A stretch of DNA of 5,765 nt from CAZKTF01 sp964555565 (GCA_964555565.1 CAZKTF010000233.1:1-5765), one strand, 5' to 3'; shown: positions 1 to 5,541, counted from the stretch's first letter. Notes: generated from the sequence alone by a model not told the origin. Translations and numbers: made by a program.

Positions 1-1045
1 GGCCGCCGCCCGCGGGGCAGGTCGGGTCGGCGTCGCCCGCCGGCGCCCCGGCCAGCGTCCGCGCGTCGAGGAGGAGGCGCGCCGCCTCGCAGCGGAGCGC
101 CGCCGCCCGGCCAAGACGCGTCTCCGCGGACGAGGCCCGCGCGAGGAACTCGTCCGGCACGACGAGGAGCGGTCCCCCCTCCGGCGCGGGGAAGGCGGAC
201 CGGGCGCGCACGTAGGCGGTCGTCCCCGCGATGCCGGCCGCCCCGGAGCCGCCGGCCGCGAGCACCCGCGCGCGGAGGCCGGCGGAGTTCGCGAAGACGG
301 CCGTGCCGCCCTTCAGCGCGAAGAAGGAGCGGACGGAGCCGTCGTCGGTCGCGGCGTCGAGGCCGTCCACCCGGAACCGCGCCCGGGTCCGGTCCTCCCA
401 GCCGAAGGAGGCCTTCCTCTCCGCGAGGAGGAGAGAGGCGTCCTCCACCTCGCACACCACCGCGAGCGCCGGTCCGCCCTGGAGGTCGGGGTCCCCGATC
501 ACGAGCGCCACGGAGCGCACGCCGGTCCGCGCCCCGGGGTTCGCCCCCCAGATGCTCGGGAGGAGGAGCCGGTCGAGGGAGCGCCGGACCGCGTCGCGCG
601 CCCCGTCCCCCCCGTCCCCGCAGAGGCCGGGGAACGCGCGGGGGAGCGCCGCCGTGAGCGCGCGGACCGCGTCGGCGGCCTCCCCCACCGAGCGGAAGAA
701 CACCGCCGCGGCGTCCGCGGGGACCCAGGGGGCGAGCGGATCGACGGCCGGCGGGCGGGGGCCGTCCCACGGCCTGCCGCGCCGCGGCGGTTCCGGGAGG
801 CGCGGGATGACCCCCGACGCCCCCATGGTCCGATCCCCGCGGAGGAGGCGCGCCGCGAGCCCGTCCACGATCGCCCGCCGCGGCGCCATCCCCCAGGAGA
901 CCGCCGCCAGCTCCGGGTCCCCCTCCGCGCGGAGGACCGACCCGGGACCCGCGGGGCCGGCGAGGGCGGCCTCGAAGGGGTCCGCGGGGGGATCGCCCGG
1001 CACGACGAGGAGCACGGCCGCGAGCGCGAGCGGGACCTTCCCCAT
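1..1045 (-). CDS. Predicted secreted protein of unknown function (3' end beyond window)
   Basis: An open minus-strand frame starts with ATG at 1045 and runs without a stop through 348 codons to the window edge, so the C-terminus is missing. The N-terminus (MGKVPLALAAVLLVV, then PGDPPAD) looks like a short signal peptide or lipid-free export signal. The mature part is rich in Ala, Gly, Arg and Asp. Recognisable segments are PLAPWVPADAAAVFFRS (103-119), LLPSIWGANPGARTGVRSVAL (161-181), VIGDPDLQGGPALAVVCEVED (182-202), AVFANSAGLRARVLA (249-263), LLVVPDEFLARA (293-304) and a CPAGGG stretch at the cut end (343-348). From memory, this order resembles a large family of uncharacterised exported proteins in planctomycete-like genomes, with 'valuation of residues' segments of the form P-A-D-A-x-x-V-F-F and N-S-x-x-L. 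That is a recollection, not a search result. The start lies 8 bases after the cstA stop, behind a weak G-rich ribosome site (AGGGGG), so it is probably co-transcribed with cstA. Function unknown. Confidence 0.75.
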   Translation of the reverse strand, partial: MGKVPLALAAVLLVVPGDPPADPFEAALAGPAGPGSVLRAEGDPELAAVSWGMAPRRAIVDGLAARLLRGDRTMGASGVIPRLPEPPRRGRPWDGPRPPAVDPLAPWVPADAAAVFFRSVGEAADAVRALTAALPRAFPGLCGDGGDGARDAVRRSLDRLLLPSIWGANPGARTGVRSVALVIGDPDLQGGPALAVVCEVEDASLLLAERKASFGWEDRTRARFRVDGLDAATDDGSVRSFFALKGGTAVFANSAGLRARVLAAGGSGAAGIAGTTAYVRARSAFPAPEGGPLLVVPDEFLARASSAETRLGRAAALRCEAARLLLDARTLAGAPAGDADPTCPAGGG

Positions 1046-1053
1046 CGGGCCCC

Positions 1054-2703
1054 CTACCCTGCTGCCGGGGCGCGCCGCGGGCGGAGGTAGGCTGTCGCCG
1101 CCTCCGCGGTGATCGACGCGGCGAGGACGAGGAGCACGATGGAGATCGACCCCACGAGGGGGTTCGTCCCCACCCGGAGCGCGCTCCAGGCGAGGGACCA
1201 GCCGGTCGTGGCGAGGAGGAAGAGCGCGGGCGCCGCCGCGAACCAGGACGGCCTCCCCTCCGCGCGGAGCCACACCGCCACGGCCATGAGCGTGAGCGCG
1301 GCGAGGAGCTGGTTCGAGGTCCCGAAGGCCCCCCAGACGTCCTTGTAGCCGTCCTCGCGGATCGCGAACAGGACGGCCAGCGCCGGCAGCAGCGTGAGCC
1401 CCGTGGCGACCGCGGCCCCGGCGCGGCCCCGGAACCCCGCCAGCTCCTGGAGGATGTAGCGCCCCAGGCGGGTGCAGACGTCCAGCGTGTCGTAGACGAA
1501 GGTCGTGAGCGCCAGCAGGCCGAAGGCGAAGCCCAGGTCGCGCGGGATGCCGAGGACCTCCGTGAACCCCGCGATCCCGTTGGCGAACACGGTGTCGGCG
1601 TCGGGCTTCGTCCCCGCGCCGCCCCGCGCGAGCATCATCACGCAGGAGAGCGAGATGACGGCGATGAGCCCCTCGAGGAGCATGCCCGCGTAGCCCACGG
1701 CCGGCGCGTCGGTCTCCCGGTCGAGCTGCCTGGAGGTCGTACCCCCGCAGACGAGCCCGTGGAATCCCGAACACGCCCCGCAGGCGATGGTCACGAAGAG
1801 GAAGGGGAGCAGCGGCGCGCCCCCGGGCGGGGACGGGTCGCCGGGGCCCGGCTCCCCGAGGAGGGCCGGGTAGCGGACCTCGGCGTTCCCGAACAGGAGC
1901 CCCACCACGCCCACCGCGAGGAACCCGTAGAGGAGGAACCCCCCGAGGTAGCCGCGGGGCTGGAGCAGCGCGCCCATGGGGAGGAGCGCCGCGACGAAGC
2001 AGTAGGCCATGATGAGGACGTGCCAGGCCCGCCGCTCGTTCACCCCGCGGAACGCCTCGGGGAGGACCAGCGGGGCCTCCCGCCCGAGCCAGATGATCGC
2101 GAGGAGCGCGAGCACCGAGATCACCGTCAGCGGGAGGAGCGGGACCCGGAGGCGGTTCATCGCGACGCCCACGACGACGGCCAGGGCGAGGTACATCACC
2201 GAGGAGGAGGCCACCGCGCCCCCGACGTCCTTCTTCACGAACTCCGAGGCCGTGAGGTCCGTGAAGGCGACGGTCACGTAGACGAGCGCGATCCAGACGA
2301 AGGAGAGGTACAGCGCCGAGGCCCGCCTCCCGAGGCGCGCGCGGAGGACCTCGGCGATGGACTCCCCCCGGTGGCGGACCGAGGCCACGAGCGCCGCGAA
2401 GTCGTGGGCCGCGCCGACGAGGACGCACCCGACGACGATCCACGCGAGCGCCGGGGCCCATCCGTACCAGAGCCCCGCGAGGATCGGCCCCGCGATGGGT
2501 CCTGCGGCCGAGATCGCCGAGAAGTGCTGGGCGAGGAGCACCGGCGCCTTCGCCGGGACGAAGTCCACCCCGTCGGCGCGCTCGTGGGCCGGGGTCGTGC
2601 GCCCCCCGTCGAGGCCCACCCACCGCGCGAGCCGCCGCGCGTAGAGGAGGTATCCCAGGCCGAACACCGTGAGCGCCGCAAGGCCCACCGGAGCCAGGGT
2701 CAT
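1054..2703 (-). CDS. cstA: CstA-family carbon starvation transporter (peptide/pyruvate uptake)
   Basis: A 549-residue polytopic inner-membrane protein. Characterised relatives (E. coli CstA, BtsT) import peptides or pyruvate with protons during nutrient limitation. Family signatures are in the expected order: HFSAISAAGPIAGPILA (60-76), the conserved IACGACSGFHGLVCGGTT segment (306-323), FVYDTLDVCTRLGRYILQE (402-420) and WGAFGTSNQLLAA (457-469). Long hydrophobic stretches lie at about 3-22, 82-106, 130-148, 168-207, 226-274, 298-318, 338-358, 388-405, 429-447, 464-478, 487-506 and 516-538. It is shorter than the roughly 700-residue E. coli proteins, but the core is complete; short forms are common in other phyla. 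The start at 2703 is right for the family, since the first membrane helix begins at residue 3. No Shine-Dalgarno sits at normal distance; AAGGG is 14-18 bases away, while TATACT lies 6 bases before the ATG, which suggests a leaderless message. The ATG also overlaps the stop of a 15-codon frame. Substrate (peptide or pyruvate) cannot be decided here. Confidence 0.95.
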   Translation of the reverse strand: MTLAPVGLAALTVFGLGYLLYARRLARWVGLDGGRTTPAHERADGVDFVPAKAPVLLAQHFSAISAAGPIAGPILAGLWYGWAPALAWIVVGCVLVGAAHDFAALVASVRHRGESIAEVLRARLGRRASALYLSFVWIALVYVTVAFTDLTASEFVKKDVGGAVASSSVMYLALAVVVGVAMNRLRVPLLPLTVISVLALLAIIWLGREAPLVLPEAFRGVNERRAWHVLIMAYCFVAALLPMGALLQPRGYLGGFLLYGFLAVGVVGLLFGNAEVRYPALLGEPGPGDPSPPGGAPLLPFLFVTIACGACSGFHGLVCGGTTSRQLDRETDAPAVGYAGMLLEGLIAVISLSCVMMLARGGAGTKPDADTVFANGIAGFTEVLGIPRDLGFAFGLLALTTFVYDTLDVCTRLGRYILQELAGFRGRAGAAVATGLTLLPALAVLFAIREDGYKDVWGAFGTSNQLLAALTLMAVAVWLRAEGRPSWFAAAPALFLLATTGWSLAWSALRVGTNPLVGSISIVLLVLAASITAEAATAYLRPRRAPAAG

Positions 2704-2709
2704 TCAGAA

Positions 2710-2715
2710 AGTATA
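2710..2715 (-). promoter_or_regulatory. TATACT -10-like box directly before cstA
   Basis: On the minus strand the order is TATACT, six bases (TTCTGA), then the cstA ATG. A -10 box at this distance would put the transcription start at or next to the A of the ATG, the usual geometry of leaderless bacterial genes. No convincing -35 is seen: the 17-base spacing falls on GGGTCT inside the palindromic repeat. Inferred from position and base match only. Confidence 0.4.
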
Positions 2716-2726
2716 AGGCGACCCTT

Positions 2727-2743
2727 GGGGTCAGACCCCTCGC
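2727..2743 (-). repeat. Palindromic repeat copy 1 (left flank of FG-GAP gene)
   Basis: Read on the minus strand this is GCGAGGGGTCTGACCCC. It is the same 17-base unit as copy 3 on the other side of the FG-GAP gene, in opposite orientation. The core GGGGTC-N-GACCCC (2727-2739) is a perfect interrupted palindrome with a single central base, so it suits a double-stranded DNA site better than an RNA hairpin. It lies between the FG-GAP stop and the cstA start, 12 bases upstream of the cstA -10-like box. Confidence 0.75.
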
Positions 2744-2750
2744 TCATGCC

Positions 2751-2762
2751 GCAACCGCTTGC
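2751..2762 (-). repeat. Small hairpin GCAA-GCGG-TTGC beside copy 1
   Basis: Minus-strand reading is GCAAGCGGTTGC, a 4-bp stem with a GCGG loop, 7 bases from the start of palindromic repeat copy 1. A near-identical hairpin (GCAAGCGATTGC) accompanies copy 3 on the far side of the FG-GAP gene in the mirrored orientation. This makes the two flanks related beyond the palindrome alone. The stem is too short and lacks a T run, so it is not a terminator. Confidence 0.5.
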
Positions 2763-2769
2763 CGCGTCC

Positions 2770-2794
2770 GCGTTTGCGACGTGGGCGTTTGCAA
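2770..2794. repeat. Two GCGTTTGC words
   Basis: GCGTTTGC occurs at 2770-2777 and again at 2785-2792, the second extended to GCGTTTGCAA. The same word, or its complement GCAAACGC, recurs on the right flank of the FG-GAP gene at 4905-4912, 4941-4948 and 4953-4960. All five copies that I found are in the two gaps that flank this gene. Confidence 0.6.
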
Positions 2795-2817
2795 GTCGTT
2801 CCTGCTCCGCCTCGAGC

Positions 2818-4878
2818 CTACGGAAGCGTGCCGCGAAGGACGACGGTGGTGCCGTCACGGATCTCCAAGACCCGCCCGGACAGGGACCACCCATCGGGAG
2901 CGCCGCCGGGGAGCGCGTCACCGCGAGAGGAATCCAAGAGCAGGCGACCGTTGATCAGCGATCCGACCGGTGAGAATGTCCCTGAGGAAGGGGCATCCTC
3001 GACCCACGCCTCGTACTCTGGCCCTTCGGGGAGCCGCCGCGTGGCGATCGCGACCCTCGCGGACCCCGTGGAGGGGGAGGAGGACACCCTCACGCTCCCC
3101 CGCGGCCACGGGTAGCGCCCCGGCTCGATCGGCTCGAGGCGCGCACGACCGGAGAACGGCCCCATCGCGGGACCGGGAACGATCGCCCTGAGAAGGATCG
3201 TGCCTTCCGGATCCCGGACCTCGACCTTGCTCCCCGCAAGGTCGGCGAGAGTAGCGAAGCGGAGTCCATCGGGAGGATTCCAGTCTGAGACCCCGAGGCC
3301 GAACCCCCAGGTTCCTGCGAAGGGGGTGTAGGGCACCAGCGTGCCGAGCTCTAGGTATTCTCCCGTGCCCGGGCCTTCCTCCAGGAACACCACCGGGCGA
3401 CCGCTTGCGGGCCAGTCCAGAAGGTAGGCCGTGAGACCCAGCGGCTGGGAAGGTCCGTATGGCCCCATCCCGATGAACCCCCGGGCGTCGGTGTCGGGAC
3501 CCCCCGGGGGCCTCTGAAGGGCCACGAAGAGAAACGGCGCAACGGTCCCGGCCTCCAGGCGAAAGATCGCTACGCGACCCGCGTTGGGGATGCCAACGAG
3601 CAGCTCCTCCCTCCCGTCGTGGTCCAGGTCGCCCGCGCGGGAGAGGGCCATGCCGGACGCGTCGCCGGGGAGCCCTCGCCATGAGAACAGCAGAGCGCCC
3701 GTCGCCCCGGAGAAGACCTCCACGAGGGCGGCCCCGCCGACGGCCTCCGGGTCTTCCACGGTGTACGACTTCGCCGCGAAATCCGGGAGCCCGTCCCCAT
3801 CGATGTCGCCGAGGCCCGCCAATCGGACGCCGAACCCGACGCGGTCCTTCCCCCGTAGGAAGACCCGCCGCCGATGCCCCGTAGCCGCGTCGCAGACCGT
3901 GACCTCCGTCCAACCATGCGGGCCGCTGCCGGAGGGGAACGCGAAGTACCGGGACATCGGACCCGGAGGCGCCAACACCGCCATCGAGTTGCCCAAGAAG
4001 GTGCCGGGAACTCTCCCCGTGAACGAGCGGATCTCCTCGAACGTCGCGCCCGAGAACACCGCCGCCCTGCCCGTGGAGAGGAAGTCCCGGGGGCGCAGGC
4101 CGAACCCGGGGCTCCCCACGAGGAGGTCGGGGACGCCGTCCCCGTCCACGTCCCCGAGGGACGCGATGGAGGTTCCGAACCCGTCCCCGTCGGCGATGCC
4201 CGTCAACAGGCGGAGGAGGCTTCCGTCCGCTCCCGAGTAGACGTAGACGGAGCCCGGGGGGGCTTCGGTGTACTCCCACGCCTCGGGTCGGCCCACCGCA
4301 AAGTCCGGGATGCCGTCGCCGTTGAGGTCTCCGAGGCACGCCACCGCCGCGCCGTACCCGGAGGCGCCGTGCCCGTAGTCCGCGGGCATGATCCCGGAGT
4401 CGAAGAGGACGGCCCCGTCTTCCCCGGCGAACACCTTTGCGTAGGTCCCGTACCGCCCCATACCGGCACCGGCGAGCACATCCGGCGTGCCGCGGCCGTC
4501 GATGTCTCCGACCGAGGTGACGGCCAGACCAAAGCCGTCGCCGAAACTGTCCCCAAAGTCATGAATCTCCCCGTCAAAGTATCGGAGAACGGATCCGTCC
4601 TTGCCCGACGCGACGGAGATCCGTCCTCCGGTGGTGCCCGGGATCCCCCCGAGGGTATCCCCCACGATCAGGTCGCCGATCCCATCGCCATCGAAGTCGC
4701 CGGCAGGGGCCACCGCGGTCCCGAAGTACGTGTTGGTTCTGGGTGCGGCAATCTCCAACTGGAGCCCGCCCGCGGCTGTCCCGCGCTGCACCGGAGCCAG
4801 CATCGCGACCACGGAAGCGAGCAGGGAGAGGGCACGTCGCGATCTCCGTCGAAGCGCCGGATACGGCCCATCAGCCAC
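2818..4878 (-). CDS. Exported FG-GAP seven-bladed beta-propeller protein
   Basis: A 686-residue protein. The N-terminus has a basic region (R10-R15), a hydrophobic core (16-28) and a likely signal-peptidase site after TAA (34-36), so it is exported. Residues about 50-440 form FG-GAP repeats with calcium-loop motifs D-x-(D/N)-G-x-G-x-x-D starting at D61, D125, D184, D243 and D358, and a looser one at D417 (DLDHDGREE). Spacing is 57-64 residues. The interval between D243 and D358 is two repeats long, and the missing loop falls near 302-314, where LAPPGPMSRYFAF replaces the calcium ligands. That makes seven blades, as in integrin-alpha-type propellers. Residues 440-686 are beta-rich and appear to hold a duplicated module. 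FG-GAP proteins usually bind surfaces, carbohydrate or partner proteins; the ligand here is unknown. The GTG start is chosen because AGAGG lies 6 bases upstream. It stands alone, between repeat-rich gaps, and is somewhat less GC-rich than its neighbours. Confidence 0.92.
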   Translation of the reverse strand: MADGPYPALRRRSRRALSLLASVVAMLAPVQRGTAAGGLQLEIAAPRTNTYFGTAVAPAGDFDGDGIGDLIVGDTLGGIPGTTGGRISVASGKDGSVLRYFDGEIHDFGDSFGDGFGLAVTSVGDIDGRGTPDVLAGAGMGRYGTYAKVFAGEDGAVLFDSGIMPADYGHGASGYGAAVACLGDLNGDGIPDFAVGRPEAWEYTEAPPGSVYVYSGADGSLLRLLTGIADGDGFGTSIASLGDVDGDGVPDLLVGSPGFGLRPRDFLSTGRAAVFSGATFEEIRSFTGRVPGTFLGNSMAVLAPPGPMSRYFAFPSGSGPHGWTEVTVCDAATGHRRRVFLRGKDRVGFGVRLAGLGDIDGDGLPDFAAKSYTVEDPEAVGGAALVEVFSGATGALLFSWRGLPGDASGMALSRAGDLDHDGREELLVGIPNAGRVAIFRLEAGTVAPFLFVALQRPPGGPDTDARGFIGMGPYGPSQPLGLTAYLLDWPASGRPVVFLEEGPGTGEYLELGTLVPYTPFAGTWGFGLGVSDWNPPDGLRFATLADLAGSKVEVRDPEGTILLRAIVPGPAMGPFSGRARLEPIEPGRYPWPRGSVRVSSSPSTGSARVAIATRRLPEGPEYEAWVEDAPSSGTFSPVGSLINGRLLLDSSRGDALPGGAPDGWSLSGRVLEIRDGTTVVLRGTLP

Positions 4879-4884
4879 GAGCCA

Positions 4885-4889
4885 CCTCT
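4885..4889 (-). promoter_or_regulatory. Ribosome binding site fixing the GTG start of the FG-GAP gene
   Basis: The minus strand reads AGAGG, six bases (TGGCTC), then GTG at 4878. This is a good match and spacing for a Shine-Dalgarno site and supports the GTG over the ATG at 4871, which is in another frame and lacks an export signal. Confidence 0.65.
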
Positions 4890-4910
4890 ACGCCGTCGTG
4901 ACCTGCAAAC

Positions 4911-4928
4911 GCGAAGGGTCTGACCCCT
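4911..4928 (+). repeat. Palindromic repeat copy 2 (right flank)
   Basis: The sequence is GCGAAGGGTCTGACCCCT, differing from copy 3 by one base (A for G at 4915), which breaks the outermost pair of the palindrome. It is immediately preceded by GCAAACGC (4905-4912, overlapping by two bases) and lies in the leader of the FG-GAP gene, 33 bases upstream of its GTG. Confidence 0.7.
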
Positions 4929-4940
4929 ATCCTCGCCCGC

Positions 4941-4960
4941 GCGTTTGCAATTGCAAACGC
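4941..4960. repeat. Perfect 20-bp palindrome GCGTTTGCAATTGCAAACGC
   Basis: The two 10-base halves are exact reverse complements with no spacer, so the element is a strong candidate for a dimeric protein-binding site or a cruciform arm. It lies 63 bases upstream of the FG-GAP start, between palindromic copies 2 and 3. Its half-site recurs singly on the left flank (2785-2794) and, shortened to GCAAACGC, at 4905-4912. It could be an operator for the FG-GAP gene or part of the repeat element. Confidence 0.6.
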
Positions 4961-4991
4961 ACGTGGTTGGTGGCGTTACAAGTCTCGTTGG

Positions 4992-5005
4992 CGCAAGCGA
5001 TTGCG
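4992..5005 (+). repeat. Hairpin CGCAA-GCGA-TTGCG beside copy 3
   Basis: A 5-bp stem with a GCGA loop lies 15 bases before palindromic copy 3. It matches the GCAA-GCGG-TTGC hairpin on the left flank (2751-2762) when both are read outward from the FG-GAP gene. The rest of the 4879-5045 gap has no recognisable gene, terminator T run or clear promoter. Confidence 0.5.
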
Positions 5006-5020
5006 ACGGCGCGCGAATAC

Positions 5021-5038
5021 GCGAGGGGTCTGACCCCT
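5021..5038 (+). repeat. Palindromic repeat copy 3 (right flank)
   Basis: The sequence is GCGAGGGGTCTGACCCCT. Its inner AGGGGTC-T-GACCCCT (5024-5038) is a perfect 15-base interrupted palindrome. The first 17 bases are identical to copy 1 in opposite orientation. It sits 7 bases after the stop codon of the receiver gene, where a terminator might be expected, but a one-base loop and absence of a T run argue against terminator function. Confidence 0.75.
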
Positions 5039-5045
5039 AGTTCCG

Positions 5046-5450
5046 CTACGCCTCTTCGAGGCGCTTCGCACTCGCAGGCCGTCTCCCGTGGGCGAGGCGG
5101 TCCCGGACGAGGCTCACGAGGCGCGCGGGCTCGATGGGCTTCTCGATCACGTCGTCCGCGCCGAAAGAGAAGAACCCCTCCCAGTCCTTCACCTCGGGGA
5201 CGCCGGACAGGACCATGATCGGGACGCGATCGAAGCGCCGGTTGCTGCGGAGCACCCTGAGGACGGCGCTCCCCGTCAGCCCTGGCAGCCAGAGGTCGAG
5301 GACCACGAGGTCGGGGCGGTCCCGGATCGCGGTCTCCACCGCCACGGTGCCGTCGCGGGCCTCGAGGACGTCGAACCCGGCGTCGGTGAGCGCGAACTTG
5401 CACACCATCCGGAAGGCATCGTCGTCCTCGACCAGCAGTACGCGAGGCAT
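5046..5450 (-). CDS. Stand-alone response regulator receiver (CheY-like)
   Basis: A 134-residue single-domain receiver that would accept phosphate from a histidine kinase and signal by protein contact, since it has no DNA-binding or enzymatic output domain. It begins PRVLLVEDDDAF, with acidic-pocket residues E8 and D9. The phosphoacceptor is D52 in DLVVLDLWLPGLTG, the switch Ser is S82 in IMVLSG, and the conserved Lys is K104 in VIEKPIEP. All catalytic positions are present, so it should be active. The C-terminal tail (120-134) is short and basic. I chose ATG 5450 because GGAAGGA lies 7 bases upstream and the domain starts at once; an upstream in-frame ATG at 5513 would add 21 Pro/Gly/Ser-rich residues with no family match. 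It is divergent from a gene with a hydrophobic N-terminus. No kinase is visible, so the partner is unknown. Confidence 0.93.
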   Translation of the reverse strand: MPRVLLVEDDDAFRMVCKFALTDAGFDVLEARDGTVAVETAIRDRPDLVVLDLWLPGLTGSAVLRVLRSNRRFDRVPIMVLSGVPEVKDWEGFFSFGADDVIEKPIEPARLVSLVRDRLAHGRRPASAKRLEEA

Positions 5451-5457
5451 CGAGCCG

Positions 5458-5464
5458 TCCTTCC
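5458..5464 (-). promoter_or_regulatory. Ribosome binding site deciding the receiver start
   Basis: The minus strand reads GGAAGGA, seven bases, then ATG at 5450. This strong Shine-Dalgarno match is the main reason for preferring the 134-residue form over one starting at 5513. Confidence 0.75.
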
Positions 5465-5483
5465 AGGCCGCCGGGCCCGGACC

Positions 5484-5500
5484 CTCCCCGCTCTGGGGAG
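5484..5500 (-). promoter_or_regulatory. Hairpin in the leader of the receiver gene
   Basis: CTCCCC and GGGGAG form a 6-bp stem around a 5-base loop (5490-5494), with two more G-C pairs possible beyond one mismatch. It ends 20 bases upstream of the ribosome site. There is no T run on the minus strand, so it is not a normal intrinsic terminator. Similar CTCTCCCC/GGGGAG hairpins are, from memory, common intergenic repeats in high-GC bacteria, so it may be a dispersed repeat. Confidence 0.35.
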
Positions 5501-5541
5501 AGGGCGTCCTCATCCATTTTCGCCGGCCTCCCGTCGTCCGA

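Larger units (their letters stand above)
2700..2747 (-). other. Possible 15-codon leader frame overlapping the cstA start
   Basis: A short frame starts with ATG at 2747 and reads MSEGSDPKGRLILSE. Its TGA stop (2702-2700) overlaps the cstA ATG as ATGA, the arrangement used for translational coupling. The palindromic repeat encodes the EGSDP part, so the frame may be an accident of the repeat. No Shine-Dalgarno is visible upstream (the preceding bases are GCGGTTGCGGC). The frame also continues upstream, out of frame, into the end of the FG-GAP gene. Weakly supported as a real gene; listed because cstA itself lacks a normal ribosome site. Confidence 0.15.
2727..5038. other. Candidate cassette: FG-GAP gene between outward-facing inverted repeats
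   Basis: The 17-base unit GCGARGGGTCTGACCCC lies once on the left (2743-2727, minus) and twice on the right (4911-4927 and 5021-5037, plus), pointing away from the enclosed gene on both sides. Matching hairpins and GCGTTTGC words accompany them. This resembles REP/REPIN-type repeats or the ends of a non-autonomous mobile unit. There is no transposase and no target-site duplication that I can identify. Alternative: the same repeat is scattered between many genes of this genome and the bracketing is chance. Confidence 0.25.

Noticed and set aside
231..1112. A 293-codon plus-strand open frame
   Set aside because: Ser/Ala/Arg/Pro-rich low-complexity sequence opposite the secreted-protein gene, whose minus-strand frame stays open to the window edge and begins directly behind cstA.
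1759..2973. A 404-codon plus-strand open frame rich in Glu, Asp, Arg and His
   Set aside because: It lies opposite cstA, whose family identity is certain. The low-complexity acidic/basic composition is what the antisense of a GC-rich membrane-protein gene produces, and no motif is recognisable.
2918..4339. A 473-codon minus-strand open frame inside the FG-GAP gene
   Set aside because: Very Arg/Gly/Pro-rich translation with no domain; it is a frame-shifted reading of the FG-GAP gene, which has clear repeated motifs and an export signal.
3874..4923. A 349-codon plus-strand open frame
   Set aside because: Antisense of the FG-GAP gene, with Arg/Gly/Val-rich translation, no ribosome site noted and no family resemblance.
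5024..5038. Palindrome after the receiver stop as an intrinsic terminator
   Set aside because: The arms are separated by one base, which cannot form a stable hairpin loop without losing pairs, and no T run follows on the minus strand.
4879..5045. The repeats around the FG-GAP gene as a CRISPR array or attachment sites
   Set aside because: Only three palindromic units with unequal spacing and opposite orientations, no uniform spacers and no integrase or Cas gene.
4927..5517. A 196-codon minus-strand open frame over the receiver gene
   Set aside because: Arg/Gly/Pro-rich shifted frame of the receiver gene; the receiver frame has all catalytic residues and a strong ribosome site.
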